A program made the translations under genes and the position numbers. The notes below the pieces were generated by a model that was not told the DNA's origin, ran no database searches, and saw only the letters and a program-made list of their open reading frames with translations. From positions 36,417,478 through 36,481,477 of the forward strand of contig OX377202.1 in NCBI GenBank assembly GCA_947396885.1: a DNA stretch of 64,000 bases, written 5' to 3'. Below are positions 32,637-43,499 of this stretch, in pieces. Each line of letters starts with the position of its first letter. Position 1 is the stretch's first letter. Source of the stretch: Heligmosomoides polygyrus polygyrus (lineage: Eukaryota; Nematoda; Chromadorea; Rhabditida; Heligmosomidae).

Positions 32637-33453
32637 GGTCTATGTCATACCATCGCTCTTCGCTAGCGAAGGCGATGGACAACTAACACAATTGGGGAAG
32701 GGAACGTATCAAACGTTGTGGAGGGGCAGACGCGTGTAGCAGTTGTCCGACCCACCGCTAGCGAGGCCTCGCTAGCGGGGTGTCATACCTTCGATCGATA
32801 CGGCATCGCTACCGATGCGACCGCGTCGCTGAGCTGAGCAGAGCGTCGGCCGGCATCGGTAGCGATGCTACCCATCGATCTCCCTCGTTTTCATTATTTT
32901 TTATTTTCATCGTGGCACAAATAGGGTCCGGGGGATCACCATGTAGCACAGTCCTATTTGCCTTTTGAAACCGGAATTTATTTGCAGCAATGGTGTGTTC
33001 TAGCCCTCCCACTCCGTACCCAATTTCCTTCTTCCTCGATTGTTTTTCTGGCTTATTGGTTTCGTTCGCTTGCTCTTCGATTCACCTTAGTTGTGAAGCT
33101 TAATTTCAGAGCTATCAACGCAGCCCGTAGCCGGCCAGACGGACGCTGGCCGGCTACGGGCTGCATCGATAGCTCTGAAAATAATGCATTCAGTAATAGA
33201 TAGTTATTACAAATTATACGAAAGCGAGAACAACGACAATTACTTCAATACCAGTAAAAACTAAGAGCACTAAAAGACGAGAAAATAGTGCTCTAATCAG
33301 CTGAGATTTGAAGCGTCTGCAGCGCATACGACGCAGCTGCACACATTGCTATTAACTGAGCGCCTATTCGCTAGCTTCATGCTAGCGAAGAGACTTCGCT
33401 CATCGCTCTGTTCGTCGCCTTCGCTCAGGGTGAGCGAATGCATGACATAGGCC
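32637..33453. mobile_element. 817-bp MITE-like element, TAA duplication
   Basis: Ends are GGTCTATGTCATACCATCGC (left) and the complement of GGCCTATGTCATGCATTCGC (right), with TAA on both sides (32634-32636, 33454-33456). The flanks match a nearby empty site at 34191-34222 (ATAATAATCCGCTAAGCGATG-like), so the whole 817 bp came in as one unit. It is non-coding and full of fold-back sequence: CATCGCTACCGATGC with its complement near 32804-32870, and the 35-bp stem at 33104-33180. Confidence 0.7.
33104..33180. repeat. 35-bp-arm hairpin
   Basis: Arms 33104-33138 and 33146-33180 pair with only two mismatches around the 7-base loop ACGGACG; the inner 18 bp are GC-rich and perfect. It lies inside the 817-bp element. 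Confidence 0.85.
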
Positions 33454-33456
33454 TAA

Positions 33457-34000
33457 GCGATGAGTCACACTATCGATCGGCGATGAATCATAAAATAGGG
33501 GAAATTACGGGGAAGTTACGGGGCACAAATTAAGGCAAGAAAATAGCGGAAAATACCAAGACGCCTTCTACGTGCCTGGCGACTCGGTAGACGTGATGAA
33601 CACGTCGGCAACCGTGCCAGGCGATGCAGTAGACCTGCCGAACACGTCGGAGACCGTGCATGGCGACTGGTTCAGCCCTGGGGGTAATCGAGGTCGCTGA
33701 ACATAATTATGAAGTTCATCTTTGAAGTGTAGATCTAGTGCCGACGTTGAAAAGGTGTTGAGGATGGAGGGAGGGAGAGCTGGACGGCTCCACAACGAAA
33801 CACTACTCACCTGATCTTAAAGAAGGTAGACCAAGGTTCGAAATTATTAAGGTTTTTAAATACCTCTTTTTACTGCTAAGGTGCCAAGAAGGCTGCACAA
33901 GCAGAGCAGTTGCTTGAAGTTAGTGATCTTGGCTTAGTGACTCTCTAAGGTCGCGCGAAGCGCTCAAGTGCGAGACACGCCGACAGGCGTGTCGGACCAT
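33457..34000. repeat. Dispersed repeat family C, copy 1
   Basis: From about 33744 to 33995 this matches 38803-39062 closely (ACTCACCTGATCTTAAAGAAG, CTCTTTTTACTGCTAAGGTG, GATCTTGGCTTAGTGACT, TCTAAGGTCGCGCGAAGCGC, GAGACACGCC). The part before it has GACGCCTTCTACGTGCCT, GGGGTAATCGAGGTCGCTG and tandem AACACGTCGG words, also seen near 34020 and 37703. Confidence 0.65.
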
Positions 34001-34016
34001 TTGTCAGAGAATACCC

Positions 34017-34300
34017 GGACGCCTTCTACGTGCCTTTAGTACCGGGGTAATCGAGGTCGCTGTACATGAATCTGAATTTCGTTTTTGAAGTGTCGGTCGC
34101 CATCAATCGATATTTGTCAAATTACCGATTTTGTCATTCACGTGGTGCGAAACTCCAGCTCGGGGGATGGTCAAGGTACTACTACCTATATAATAATCCG
34201 CTAAGCGATGAGTCATAGTATCGATGGGCGAAAATAGGGGGAGGAAATAAGAGGGGGGATTAAGGGGTGCGAAAACAGCGGAAAATACTGATGTCTTCTT
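34017..34300. repeat. Family C partial copy and empty site
   Basis: Holds GGGGTAATCGAGGTCGCTG at 34045-34063, and at 34191-34222 the uninterrupted version of the sequence that carries the 817-bp insertion at 32637. The following GGGG-rich part matches 33490-33560 loosely. Confidence 0.6.
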
Positions 34301-34635
34301 CGTGCCAGGGGATTCAGAAGACGTGCAGAACATTGTAACTTGAAAGTGTCGTTTGATTGTTTGTATGTCGATGACGGTTAGGCAATTGTCACCACCGTAG
34401 CGGTCCCTCGAGGAAGAAATTTCTGTTCGACGTAGCATTAGAACCTGTGGGAATCCTCCGTTCTGACAAAAGGCTTTTTTCTTCGTGTGTCCAAAAATGA
34501 TCAGATGTTAAGTACTTATAGAATATGTAAATTTTTGCCTAAGGTTGAGCGCTTGAGGACGAGGGTGAAGGTCCCTGCAGTCAGGTTGGCGCTAAGGTGA
34601 AGTGGGGGACTACTGCAGAACATCAGGAGGGACAA
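34301..34635. other. No gene seen
   Basis: No supported feature. Confidence 0.35.
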
Positions 34636-34690
34636 AAGGATAAACCACGTCGTTAGTAATCCTTTTGGGATACGCCAGATATCCTACATG
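34636..34690 (-). mobile_element. SINE tail fragment
   Basis: AAGGATAAACCACGTCGTTA and TTTTGGGATACGCCAG match the tail-proximal part of the SINE at 20483-20545 only. Confidence 0.5.
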
Positions 34691-34691
34691 A

Positions 34692-35260
34692 ACAATATAT
34701 TTATTTATTTATTTACTACACAAAATGTGTGCCATAAATAATAAATAAAACAAATACTGTAGATTACGTCAGACCACATACATGACATATGTTCAGTTTG
34801 AGTGTTTTTCAATCCATTGGTGAATGTGGGAACTCCAGTTTGAAATTGCATAAATTGAGATCGTTGTGAGTTCATTGCCTGGTTCATTGTTAATGGAAAA
34901 AGAGGTTTGTCAAAGAGTAGTCCGCATTGTTTCTTACAATGGAAGAAAAAAAGAATAACCTGCAAAGGCTGTTGAAAACAATAAAAAGAACATGAAGCGT
35001 AGATGAAATTCTTTTCGCGAGGACGTCTTGCATGCGAATTATGAGATGCACAAAGTCTACGACCTTCTACGTACACGACCCCAAGACGGGCCCTGTATCT
35101 CAAAGGCCTCTTTAAACTGGTACGCACCTCAGGCGGTAGCATAGAAGTGAGTTGCGCATATTCAAACGCACGAACGAAAGACGTCGGTACGGAGAACAAG
35201 ATTCGTTTAAGTTGAACAAAAGCAAGAAAAAGAAAATGTATAAAGAATATTAAATGCAAC
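34692..35260 (-). mobile_element. Possible LINE 3' end with (AAAT)n tail
   Basis: On the minus strand the segment ends in (AAAT)n at 34698-34716, like the CR1-like tails at 38429-38461 and 43086-43105. It contains an open frame of 184 codons (34705-35259), the longest uninterrupted ATG frame near here, with no recognised motif; long AT-rich hydrophobic stretches at both ends argue against a real protein. Confidence 0.3.
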
Positions 35261-35640
35261 CCGGGACTACTCTTGCTGACGCCGCCTTAGCCTAGTTGCA
35301 TAAATGTTTGCCATCATTCGACTCCTCAACGACTTTTATGCTCACTAAGGGACAAATACTTTGGAGGTCAATCAAAGAGTGCATGAGGTGCTTAGTTTTT
35401 TTTAGTTAGATTTGGTATGAAGTGTTCAACTATTAAGAAGGAGGACCAGAACGATCATTTGATTCGCAATGAATTCATTGCCTTTCACGAAATCAGGGGT
35501 GACTTTGGTTCGACTGCCTTCCCTTCTGCAGATGTCTGGAACCCTGCGAGATGCCCTTTGGGTAATTTAACAGATAGAACAAACCGTATCGAATGTGTTT
35601 CAGGTTTTGGGCAATTTCGACACACGTAAGTGTGTCCTAA
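35261..35640. other. No gene seen
   Basis: A 70-codon plus-strand frame (35417-35629) is unsupported. Confidence 0.3.
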
Positions 35641-35643
35641 AGC

Positions 35644-35905
35644 TTAGATGGACCGCGTCGCAGAGGTTCTCCGCCTGTTCGTTTGAACGCAGCCGTGCCC
35701 TCCTGGCACGAAGCTGGGCAAGAGAAGGATCCCTGGGAGGTGGGCAATCTTGGCACGTGTAGCTTGGATGAACGGTGTCACAGAGCTTCTTCGCCTGCTC
35801 AGGTGAAAGCAGCCGTGTTCTCCAGAGATGGGACTGGGCAAGGGAAGAACCCCTGAGGAAATTGGGAACGGATGAGCCCGTTGCAGTGCTTCTTCGCCTG
35901 CGTCA
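35644..35905. repeat. About 120-bp tandem repeat
   Basis: Two and a part copies of a unit with AGCTTGGATG, CAGAGCTTCTTCGCCTG, GCAGCCGTG and GGGCAAGGGAAG words (35644, 35760, 35870). Confidence 0.6.
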
Positions 35906-35939
35906 TGCCGGCGCCTAGTTCATCACGATTTCATTTGAA

Positions 35940-36230
35940 TGACAGAGGATCCGCGTCGTACAGTAGTACGGGGCGCTGGCCATAGTCCGCGCCCCGAGTC
36001 AGCTTCTTGGGTCGGACTTCCTGCTCAGACCAACCGAACCTTCGATCATCCGGGGCTTGTGAAGTGTTACCGGTCTCGATTGCCAAGGATAAAACAATGA
36101 CAGCGCCTAATTCATTACGGGACCAATACGCATTCAAATTGCCTCCATGACTTCCTTGGACATCCCTTAGAAGTGTAATAGAATGCGTGGCACATCACAA
36201 TATGGACTGGATGGCGTCATCCTTTATCGT
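35940..36230 (+). mobile_element. tRNA-derived SINE, copy 3
   Basis: Plus-orientation relative of 20483-20776: B-box-like GGTCGGACTTCC near 36012, GACCAACCGAACCTTCGA, AAGGATAAAACAATGAC, AATACGCATTC and a CATCCTTTATCG tail. Diverged. Confidence 0.6.
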
Positions 36231-36332
36231 CTTATTCCTATCCCTTAGTTTACTCGTTATGGTGCATGATGACTCAGTGGAAAAGCGCCTTACGCTGAGC
36301 AGAGTGAGTTGAAGGGGGGGGGGGGTGGGCGG

Positions 36333-36378
36333 CTGAATCAGTGTCCCGGTAGCGCTTGGCTAGTCGCGGCCGGCCGCG
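36333..36378. repeat. Short GC-rich duplicate
   Basis: AATCAGTGTCCCGGTAGCG followed by GTCGCGGCCGGCCGCG recurs at 36946-36990. Preceded by a run of G (36315-36326). Confidence 0.5.
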
Positions 36379-36489
36379 GGTACGAGTGGGGATGATATGA
36401 AAGGCCGAAATGCGGACAATACTTGGACTGAAGAGTTAAAAAACAAAATATGTATTTTTCGTTACTCCTCAATTTTGTTTTTGTTCTCT

Positions 36490-36650
36490 TTATATATATA
36501 TATATATATACCATTTTCAAGTCGAATCGGACACTTTTCAAATCAAACTGGACACTTTTCAACCTAATTGTACACTTTTCAAACCGAATTGGACACTTCT
36601 TACGTCAAATTGGATATTCTTCTAAGTTATCCTAGGACTTTTGAAATAAA
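36490..36650. repeat. (TA)n and 21-bp tandem repeat
   Basis: (TA)n at 36490-36510 is followed by about six decaying copies of a 21-bp unit, CACTTTTCAAATCAAACTGG and one more base, to 36640. The unit length is a multiple of three, giving an apparent FKSNRTL peptide repeat that is not evidence for a protein. Confidence 0.75.
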
Positions 36651-36874
36651 AGCAAACTCTTCCAAATCAAAATGAACTTCTTCAAAATTAAACTAAAGAC
36701 TCTCTAAAAAGTTAGAATAATTTTCCGTTCGAGGAAAATTTTAGCTCGATCTTTCGATTTTCCTAATTCTTATGGAAGCGGGTGGTGAGCTGCATCGGTT
36801 ACTTTCGTGAGCCCCCTCGATTGAAATCCCTCAGAATAACACCTCGTGGTGCTGCAGAGCCCCAGCGTTCGCGC

Positions 36875-36940
36875 CTCTCGCTGACAGACGGCTGTGCCAG
36901 GGAAGGGGCTCGCTGACAGACGGCTGTGCCAGGAAAGGGG
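36875..36940. repeat. 31-bp direct duplication
   Basis: CGCTGACAGACGGCTGTGCC and the next 11 bases occur twice in tandem. Confidence 0.7.
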
Positions 36941-37109
36941 TTGTGAAATCAGGGTCCCGGTGGCGGTTGTAAGGTCGCGGCCGGCCGCGACTGCCATGCC
37001 CCGAATGCCGGGGAGAACGGATAGGGAACTCCGAATTCAAAAAATCGGAAAAATGGAATTTTAAATGTCGAAATCTTGAAATTTTTACTCATTAACCTCA
37101 AATTCAATA

Positions 37110-37350
37110 CGACCGTGGGACCTGGAATCGAGGGCACGCGAGGCGTTTGATTGGGTTTCTTGTCAGGCCAACCAAGCCTTCGACCTCATGCTGAAGGTGG
37201 ATTAATACCGGATCTGCCTAAGAAGGATAAAACAATGACTTGCTTGTCGGCCGGGCACCGCAAGTTATTGTACAGGCCAAACACGCATTAAAGTAGCCCC
37301 ATGATATCCGGTAGAAGTACATTGCGTAGCGCATTCCAAATAGGGGTTGG
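37110..37350 (+). mobile_element. tRNA-derived SINE, copy 4
   Basis: Plus orientation: GGCCAACCAAGCCTTCGA, AGAAGGATAAAACAATGACT, the inverted pair ACTTGC / GCAAGTT and GGCCAAACACGCATTA match the family body in order. Confidence 0.65.
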
Positions 37351-37440
37351 CTGCGGATAAGACGCGATTTTCGATATAACGTAGATTTTCTCTGGCTCCG
37401 GCCAGCTTGCCTTGCGCCAATACAAATCATCTCCGCTTAA

Positions 37441-37600
37441 GGCCTCTGTTATACTCCCGCGGGAGCATCCGCGGAACGTCCGCGGACCAATGGTGCACGG
37501 CGGAGGCGGGCGTGGCGGACCGCGACGAGTGGCCCGGCGCGGGGTCCCGACGCGATTTCCGCCCATTCGCGGAAGCTCCCGCGGGAGTATAACAGGGGCC
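37441..37600. mobile_element. 160-bp MITE, TAA duplication
   Basis: Perfectly related ends (GGCCTCTGTTATACTCCCGC and complement of GGCCCCTGTTATACTCCCGC) with a further inverted CGGGAGC; flanked by TAA (37438-37440, 37601-37603). Reverse complementing 58850-59000 gives nearly the same sequence, apart from a 9-bp length difference and scattered changes. Confidence 0.8.
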
Positions 37601-37699
37601 TAAGACGCGTCGGATAGAACGCTACTAGCGCGGTCTTCAGTGGAACTCTGCGTTCAAAATGGCTGATTTTTTATGGATGTCGTCCAAGCGGTCCAAAAC

Positions 37700-37790
37700 A
37701 TTAGCCCTAGGGGTAATCGAGGTCGCTGAACACGATTATGAACTTTCGTTTTTGAAGCGTAGATCACTATCAATCGATAGCTCTAAAGTC
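37700..37790. repeat. Family C partial copy
   Basis: GGGGTAATCGAGGTCGCTGA and TTTTTGAAGCGTAGATC match 33681-33735. Confidence 0.55.
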
Positions 37791-37794
37791 AAAT

Positions 37795-38426
37795 CAACTA
37801 GAAATTTATATCCGAGCTTATAAAACATATGTGAGGCCAATTGTTGAATTGGGAATCACGGTATTCAATCCAACTAAGAAGAAAGATATCGAGCTTTTGG
37901 AAAGTGTTCAAAATAGCTTCACTAGAAAACTTATGATGAGATGCTTTTCAATGAACTACGATCAGATTCCACATGCTTCTCAAAGATCAGTCTTACTTGG
38001 CCTACCGTCGCTCAAGAATAGAAGAAAAGCAGCAGATCGTGTCATGATGTTCAAGATCATTAGCAACCAGTTATCCGTTAACCCAACCGATTTCTTTGAT
38101 GGCGCTCTGACGAGATCTGTAAGAGGAAAGCTTAAGCTTCGAGTTTCAGTTGCCAAAACTCGAGTCAGATCTGATTTTCTAACATACAGAACACTTGGTG
38201 ATTTCAATCTGCTGCTAGGTAAATACGAAGACATGACAAGGTTATCTGTACAGGTCTGCAAAAGGTTTTCCACACCTTAAGCATTATAAATATTGCGCAG
38301 TCAGTAGACACTTATTATGTCATCGAATTCAATGTGCATATGACTCATTCTTTCGTGTTTTGTTGTGTCGTGTATGTACAGTTTTTTTGTGTTCCCTCAT
38401 TCTTTAAACAAGACTGTTGTCTTTGT

Positions 38427-38458
<32 letters not shown>

Positions 38459-38461
38459 ATA
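37795..38461 (+). pseudogene. CR1-like LINE 3' end
   Basis: A frame reading AYKTYVRPIVELGITVFNP and then, to the stop at 38278-38280, NSFTRKLMMRCFSMNY, RKAADRVMMFKIISNQLS and LGDFNLLLGKYEDMTRLSV gives the C-terminal thumb region of a CR1-like polymerase, intact over 149 codons. A 150-base 3' UTR ends in (AAAT)n at 38429-38461. The element is cut at its 5' side near 37795. The same region of a cousin is at 51290-51510. Confidence 0.75.
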
Positions 38462-38465
38462 TTAT

Positions 38466-38760
38466 TGATCCGATCAGCGTGGAGAGGGGGTGGGAGACAC
38501 GCCGGTTGTTTTCTCCCAGATTTAACCGATCGATGTGGGGAGGGGTAGGAGACACGTGGGTGTCATGCCCGAAGGAGTGCTCCACATCAGGTGGAAAGTT
38601 TCAATGTGAAGGCCAGTACCGATCCATATTATCGATCGCCTGACCTGACCGGTGGTTTTCTCCCAAATTTAACCAATCGGGGTGGGGAGGGGGTGGGAGA
38701 CATGCGGATACTATGACCGAAGGAGTGCTCCACACAACAGTCTGAGGACGAAAGCACTAA
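38466..38760. repeat. Degenerate tandem of about 55-170 bp units
   Basis: Three copies of a GTGGGGAGGGGGTGGGAGAC core, two followed by CCGAAGGAGTGCTCCAC and two preceded by TTTTCTCCCARATTTAACC. Confidence 0.55.
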
Positions 38761-38792
38761 TTAACACAAATGAATTGCGTTTCTGAAGTGTT

Positions 38793-39065
38793 TGAAGATA
38801 GTTTCGACGTTGAAGAGATGTTGAGGATGGAGTGAGAGAGAGCTGGACGGTTTCATATTGAAGAACTACTCACCTGATCTTAAAGAAGGTAGACCAAGGT
38901 TCGAAATTGCTAAGGTTTTCAAATACCTCTTTTTACTGCTAAGGTGCCGAGAAGGCTGCACAAGTAGAGCAGCTGCTTGAAGTGAGTGATCTTGGCTTAG
39001 TGACTTTCTAAGGTCGCGCGAAGCGCGCATGTGCGAGACACCCCACAGGCGTGTCGGAGCCTTTG
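38793..39065. repeat. Dispersed repeat family C, copy 2
   Basis: Close match to 33734-33998. The piece TCGCGCGAAGCGCGCATGTG followed by CGAGACAC here is uninterrupted, whereas at 55121-55535 the same piece is split by a MITE. Confidence 0.65.
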
Positions 39066-39264
39066 TTTTCCATATCTCAGGCAATCTCAAACATGCTTAT
39101 TCTACTGACTAGAATAATACGGTTTATTACGGAATTCAAATCAGTCAATCGCTTTAGCGGATGAGAGCACAGAAATCATCAGCATTGTTATTTGTTTGCC
39201 TTCTTCATTAACCCTATGTCTCGTTTTTCCTTGTCCGTGTAACTAAAGTTTCTTGGAAGTTGGT

Positions 39265-39410
39265 CCCCCTCTTCCGAAGTCTAGGTTCTTGGTCCGGGTT
39301 TATCCTCAGGCCAACTAAACCTTCCTTCCTACTGGCTTCTGTAAATTAGTACCAGATCTGTCTGTGAAGGAAAAAGCACTAGCATATTCATTCGCTACAA
39401 AGACAGAAAC
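39265..39410 (+). mobile_element. tRNA-derived SINE, partial copy
   Basis: GGTCCGGGTTTATCC, GGCCAACTAAACCTTCC, AGTACCAGATCTGTCTGTGA and GAAGGAAAAAGCACT follow the order of the family body. Confidence 0.5.
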
Positions 39411-39603
39411 GCAAAATATCTGAAAAAGTACAACACAAAGTCATAGCTGTGTGATGTCCTAGTGAGGCTTCACGAGTCAGCAATTCAAAATGAGAGAACA
39501 ACGGCAACTCGGCGACACCTTTTCAGAGCTCACATGAGCGATTTGGAAGAAAACATCTGACAGCGGGAAGGTCATAACCGAAGAACCACTCCCCCTCTTC
39601 TTC

Positions 39604-39798
39604 TTGAGCCGCATTACCACCGCTAGGCGAGCTCGCACTTTCGTATCCTCCGAATCTGCCGGTGGTGGAGATCGCAAACTGCAACTGCGTCATTCGCAAG
39701 GAACTCCGGTACAGCCTGCAAGTAAAGGAATTAAGGCGAAGGGCTCAAAGGAGAAGAAAAACGCCAGAAGACAACCTGCTCGGCCTCGGTGAGAATTT
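39604..39798 (+). other. Unassigned exon-like frame
   Basis: One frame reads VIRKELRYSLQVKELRRRAQ, RRRKTPEDNLLGL and meets a good 5' splice site (CTCG/GTGAGA) near 39790; another frame is open over the same stretch to 39792. Very basic. Host exon or part of an element; not resolved. Confidence 0.25.
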
Positions 39799-39848
39799 CG
39801 ACGAGACTCTGGGCCAGATCTCTGTTTTTATCCGATAGATAGAGTGAT

Positions 39849-42800
39849 GTGACACGTCCAGGATTTCCCACACGTCCGGCATTAATAATGCTGGGTGATT
39901 TCAATCTTAAACTTGATTGGGCATCATGGGAAGCGATGGATTCGGGATCCGTTATATTGCTAGATTTTTTCCATTACTGCGGCCTCACCCAAAATGTCCG
40001 TGGACCTACTCGAGGTTATTCTATTCTAGACATCATTTTAACTTCAGTGCCATTCGTTAGTGAAGTTGCTGTGTCTGTTCCATTTGTGTCATCAGATCAC
40101 AGTGTCGTGTCGTTTAACATTAACACTGATGAATTCCACAATTCCATAGCAACTCCTACTCCAAATTTTAGTAAAGCAAACTATTCTGCGCTTTCTGAGT
40201 ACTACTCTACAGTAGACTGGTGTAAAGTTTTTCAAGGTTATACATCGGTGGACGTCATGTACCAAAGGTTTTGTCATGTAGTCTACACAGGATTAGCCAC
40301 ATACGTACCGATTCAGGTCATAAATATTGCATTGCCACACTACCCAAAAGATATTCATAATTTAGTCTCGCAAAAACTGCGCCTTTTCAAAACTCTAGAA
40401 AATCCCTTTTCTTGCTCTCGTTACAAAAAGGTATGCTCTGAATTGGACCACCATTTAAGAAAATTTTTGGCGAATCGTGAGAAAAGGGATGCTAATCCTA
40501 CATGCAAAAACTCAATTTTTAAGCTGATCAAGTACAAGTTGAAGGAAAGACCTAAATTACCCGTTCTTCATGACGAGGAAGGAATATGTTGATGACAGCA
40601 CAAAAGCCGAAGCCTTAGCTGGGTTTTTCTCATCGGTTCTCACGCCTTCTGCCGACTCTTCTCCAAGTTTGTGTTCGTACTTTGGAAATGATGTCGTAGT
40701 TGAGCACAGCCCAGCAGAGTTAATTGTTGCTATAAGTGATGTTCTACTAACTCTAAAGTCATTGAAGACTTCTACTTCCACGACTTCTGATGCCATTCTT
40801 CAAATAATCTTCAAAAAGTGCGCTCTTTCGTTACGTAAACCTCTGGCAATGATTTTTAATGTATCCCTGTTGTTTGGTGAAGTCCCGCGTTCCTGGAAAA
40901 CGGAAATTGTCACAGCTATCCCTAAGAAGTCAAACTCATCCCTAATCTCAAACTTCCGTCCAATCAGCATACTTCCCACACCTATAAAAATCTTCGAAAA
41001 ACTAATCCGTGATAAGCTGTCTTTGGCTTAGAAGCAATAATATCATTCCCGATGAACAGCACGGATTCGTAGCCTACGCGTCGACTACCACACAGCTTTC
41101 GGACAGCCTTTTTGAATGGAGCGTGGCTGTTGGATGTTGTGTATTTTGACCTTTCTAACGCTTTTGATAAAGTCGACCATTGAAAATTATATGAAAAACT
41201 GTTCATCACTTTCAACTTCAACTCAGTTTAACTCAGTTCATCACTTCTAAAGTGGCTGAGTGCTTATCTAAAGGACAGGGAATTTAGTGTCAAGGTTGAA
41301 AGCACATTTTCTAAATCGTATCCCTGTACAAGTGGCGTACCACAGGGAGATGTGCTTTTGCTTCTCTTATTTCTTGTCTACACCCACGATCTACCAGCCA
41401 GGTTGGCTACTCATCCATGTGTAAAGTTCAGATGTTTGCGGATGACATCAAAGTCTTTAGAGTATACAATAGTGAGAACTGTACACAGGTGTGCCTTGCT
41501 CTTTCTCAATCCATATCTAAGATGATGGAGGGATAAAAGTGAATCTCGCTAAAACCTCAGTGTTACACTTAGGTTACCTTGATATCATGGAGTATAGAAT
41601 AAATGGGACAACTTTGAAATCCGTAGATGAAGTTCGTGATTTGGGAGTTATTGTGAAATCCGACTTGACGTTTGAAACACACATTGACCTAATTGTTCGG
41701 AAAGCATTTCAGTTTTGTTTGTCATTCTCAGGAGTATTACTTGTACGGATGCATCCATTCTGCTAAAGCTTTATAAAGCATACGTAGTACCAATACTTGA
41801 GTATGCATCTCAAGTCTGGGGTCCACATACCAAAAAACTACAAGCTAAACTAGAAAAGGTTCAGCGAGTTTTCACAAAAATTTTATTTCGTAGGTGCATT
41901 ACAAATGACAACAGCGAAATCCCTGACTCACGAACGTTTGCAACTCTTCGGATTGAGAAGCCTACTGTACCGGCAGATATTCAGCGACTTGACCTTCTGC
42001 TTCAAAATTTTGAAAGGGGAATCAAAACTCATACCTAGCAATTACTGGATAGTGAGACCCACAAATGGAAGGACAAAAGTGATTTCGCTGATGAATATTC
42101 ATGTCGCTCGTAACTACGAAACTCCTTATTCTTCAGAACTTCTCGATGGCTTCAGTCTACCAAATGTCATTGATGCAGAGAACACCTCATCATCCAGGGT
42201 TAGATTGAGAAAAATAGACCTAATGTCTACGCTTCGTATTGCAGATTTCTAAGAGTATTGCCAGCAAAGTCGCCTGTGTAAAGTATGTAACTTTATGGAG
42301 TTCGCTGACCAACACATCCGCATGCCGCCGCTCACTGTGTTGATCCCGGATCGTCGATACCAGTTGCATACTTAGAGTGGTACCAATGTTAAAGGATTAC
42401 GTGTTGATACACAGTAGTGTGCGCTGCGTTTGTCACACTTATTGAATCAATATGCCTGCTTCGATTCATGACTGAAGTTAGAGGCTATTCAGTGCTTAAA
42501 TGCGAAAGAACCACCATAGATTTTTTTCTCATGGTTATGTTCTCTTTATATAATATATTCACACATATAGTGCGCAGAGTCTTTTTTAAACTTTTGCTTG
42601 AGACAATTTACGTCTGCAAGTTCGGTTTGACCACCTCAGTTCCTATGGAAGCAGTATCGAATGGAAGCGTAATGAAGGCCTAGGTATGACCGGAATAAGA
42701 CCGGACTCCTAGGTGCTTCCGTATGACTAAGCTGCTCGAAAGTGATTCTCTATCCATCGGAATCACACCATAGCTATACTGAGCGCCAAGCAGACGTTTA

Positions 42801-43105
42801 CAACAATTTAGTGTAGTAAATTATCGGCGTTCTAATTATTATTCATTCAAATGTACATTTTATTTTTAGTCCCTTTAGATGTTTTGGTTCATTACTGCAG
42901 TCTTCTTGTATTTAAGCTTCTGAATCGATGCGAAACACTAAACATTATCAATTGCAGCGCATACTGATTTATTGTCTTTATTTGTCTCGTCAGTGTTCAG
43001 TGTTAAGTTTATTGCATTGTGTTTGTTTGAGTTCATACGGAATTTGCGTGTTCATGTTTCTGTTGTAGCGCACTTATGGTGCATCTATAAATAAATAAAT
43101 AGATA
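39849..43105 (+). pseudogene. CR1-like LINE, 5'-truncated
   Basis: Endonuclease C-terminal half with IMLGDFNLKLDW (39888-39923) and SSDHSVVSF (about 40090-40116), a linker, then after a frameshift near 40580 the fingers (LKSLKTSTSTTSDAIL, PRSWKTEIVTAIPKKS, NFRPISILPTPIKIFEKLI), the palm (FDLSNAFDKVDH, TSGVPQGDVL) and the catalytic FADD box at 41435-41446. The thumb runs through frames ending at 41766, 42038 and 42252 (LKLYKAYVVPILEYASQVWG, RLDLLLQ). A long 3' UTR ends in (AAAT/ATAA)n near 43086-43105. At least five frame breaks. Confidence 0.85.
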
Positions 43106-43165
43106 ACAATCATGCATAATGATATTAAGCGAGAAATATAAAAAAGAGGAGGAACGGCCTTGACG

Positions 43166-43490
43166 TCACGGATTGGCTTTTTCGTAAACGCGTAACCGTA
43201 TGTATTCTGCCTTTCCTACGCTAATCCCCTTCCTGGTTATCTTTTTAAATATTGGGAAGGTTCTATTAGCAACAAAGAAGCGGCGGCAGTTGACTTTGGA
43301 AACTTTAGCCCGGAATTTCCTAATCCCTCCTCTGGTAGAAGAAACCCTCACAGAAAAGAAATCTTCCATCGTAATGCCACATCTGCCAGAAAGAATTCTG
43401 CGGAGCAGGAGTATATCGTAGGTCTTCTTCCTAGACGACGAGGTGAGGAGTCCTAAGTTGCTCGGAAACAAAACAAGGAGTTCTGATCAT
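43166..43490 (-). pseudogene. CR1-like polymerase C-terminal fragment
   Basis: The minus-strand frame ending at 43166 has RKKTYDILLLRRILSGRCG, FFSVRVSSTRGG and RRFFVANRTFPIFKKI, the order seen at the C-terminus of nematode CR1-like polymerases (YDILLL..KIL, FF....TRG, FF..R....WN). Only about 100 codons remain. Confidence 0.55.
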
Positions 43491-43499
43491 CATCAAAAC

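Noticed and set aside
34705..35259. 184-codon minus-strand frame as a gene
   Set aside because: No motif, AT-driven hydrophobic ends, and it sits in front of a LINE-type (AAAT)n tail.
36450..36635. FKSNRTL-type repeat peptide
   Set aside because: The 21-bp tandem repeat alone explains it; no start context or neighbouring exon.
42672..42715. Another GGCCTA-ended inverted element
   Set aside because: AAGGCCTAGG and CCTAGGTGCTT pair only loosely and no duplication is present; it lies in a LINE 3' UTR.
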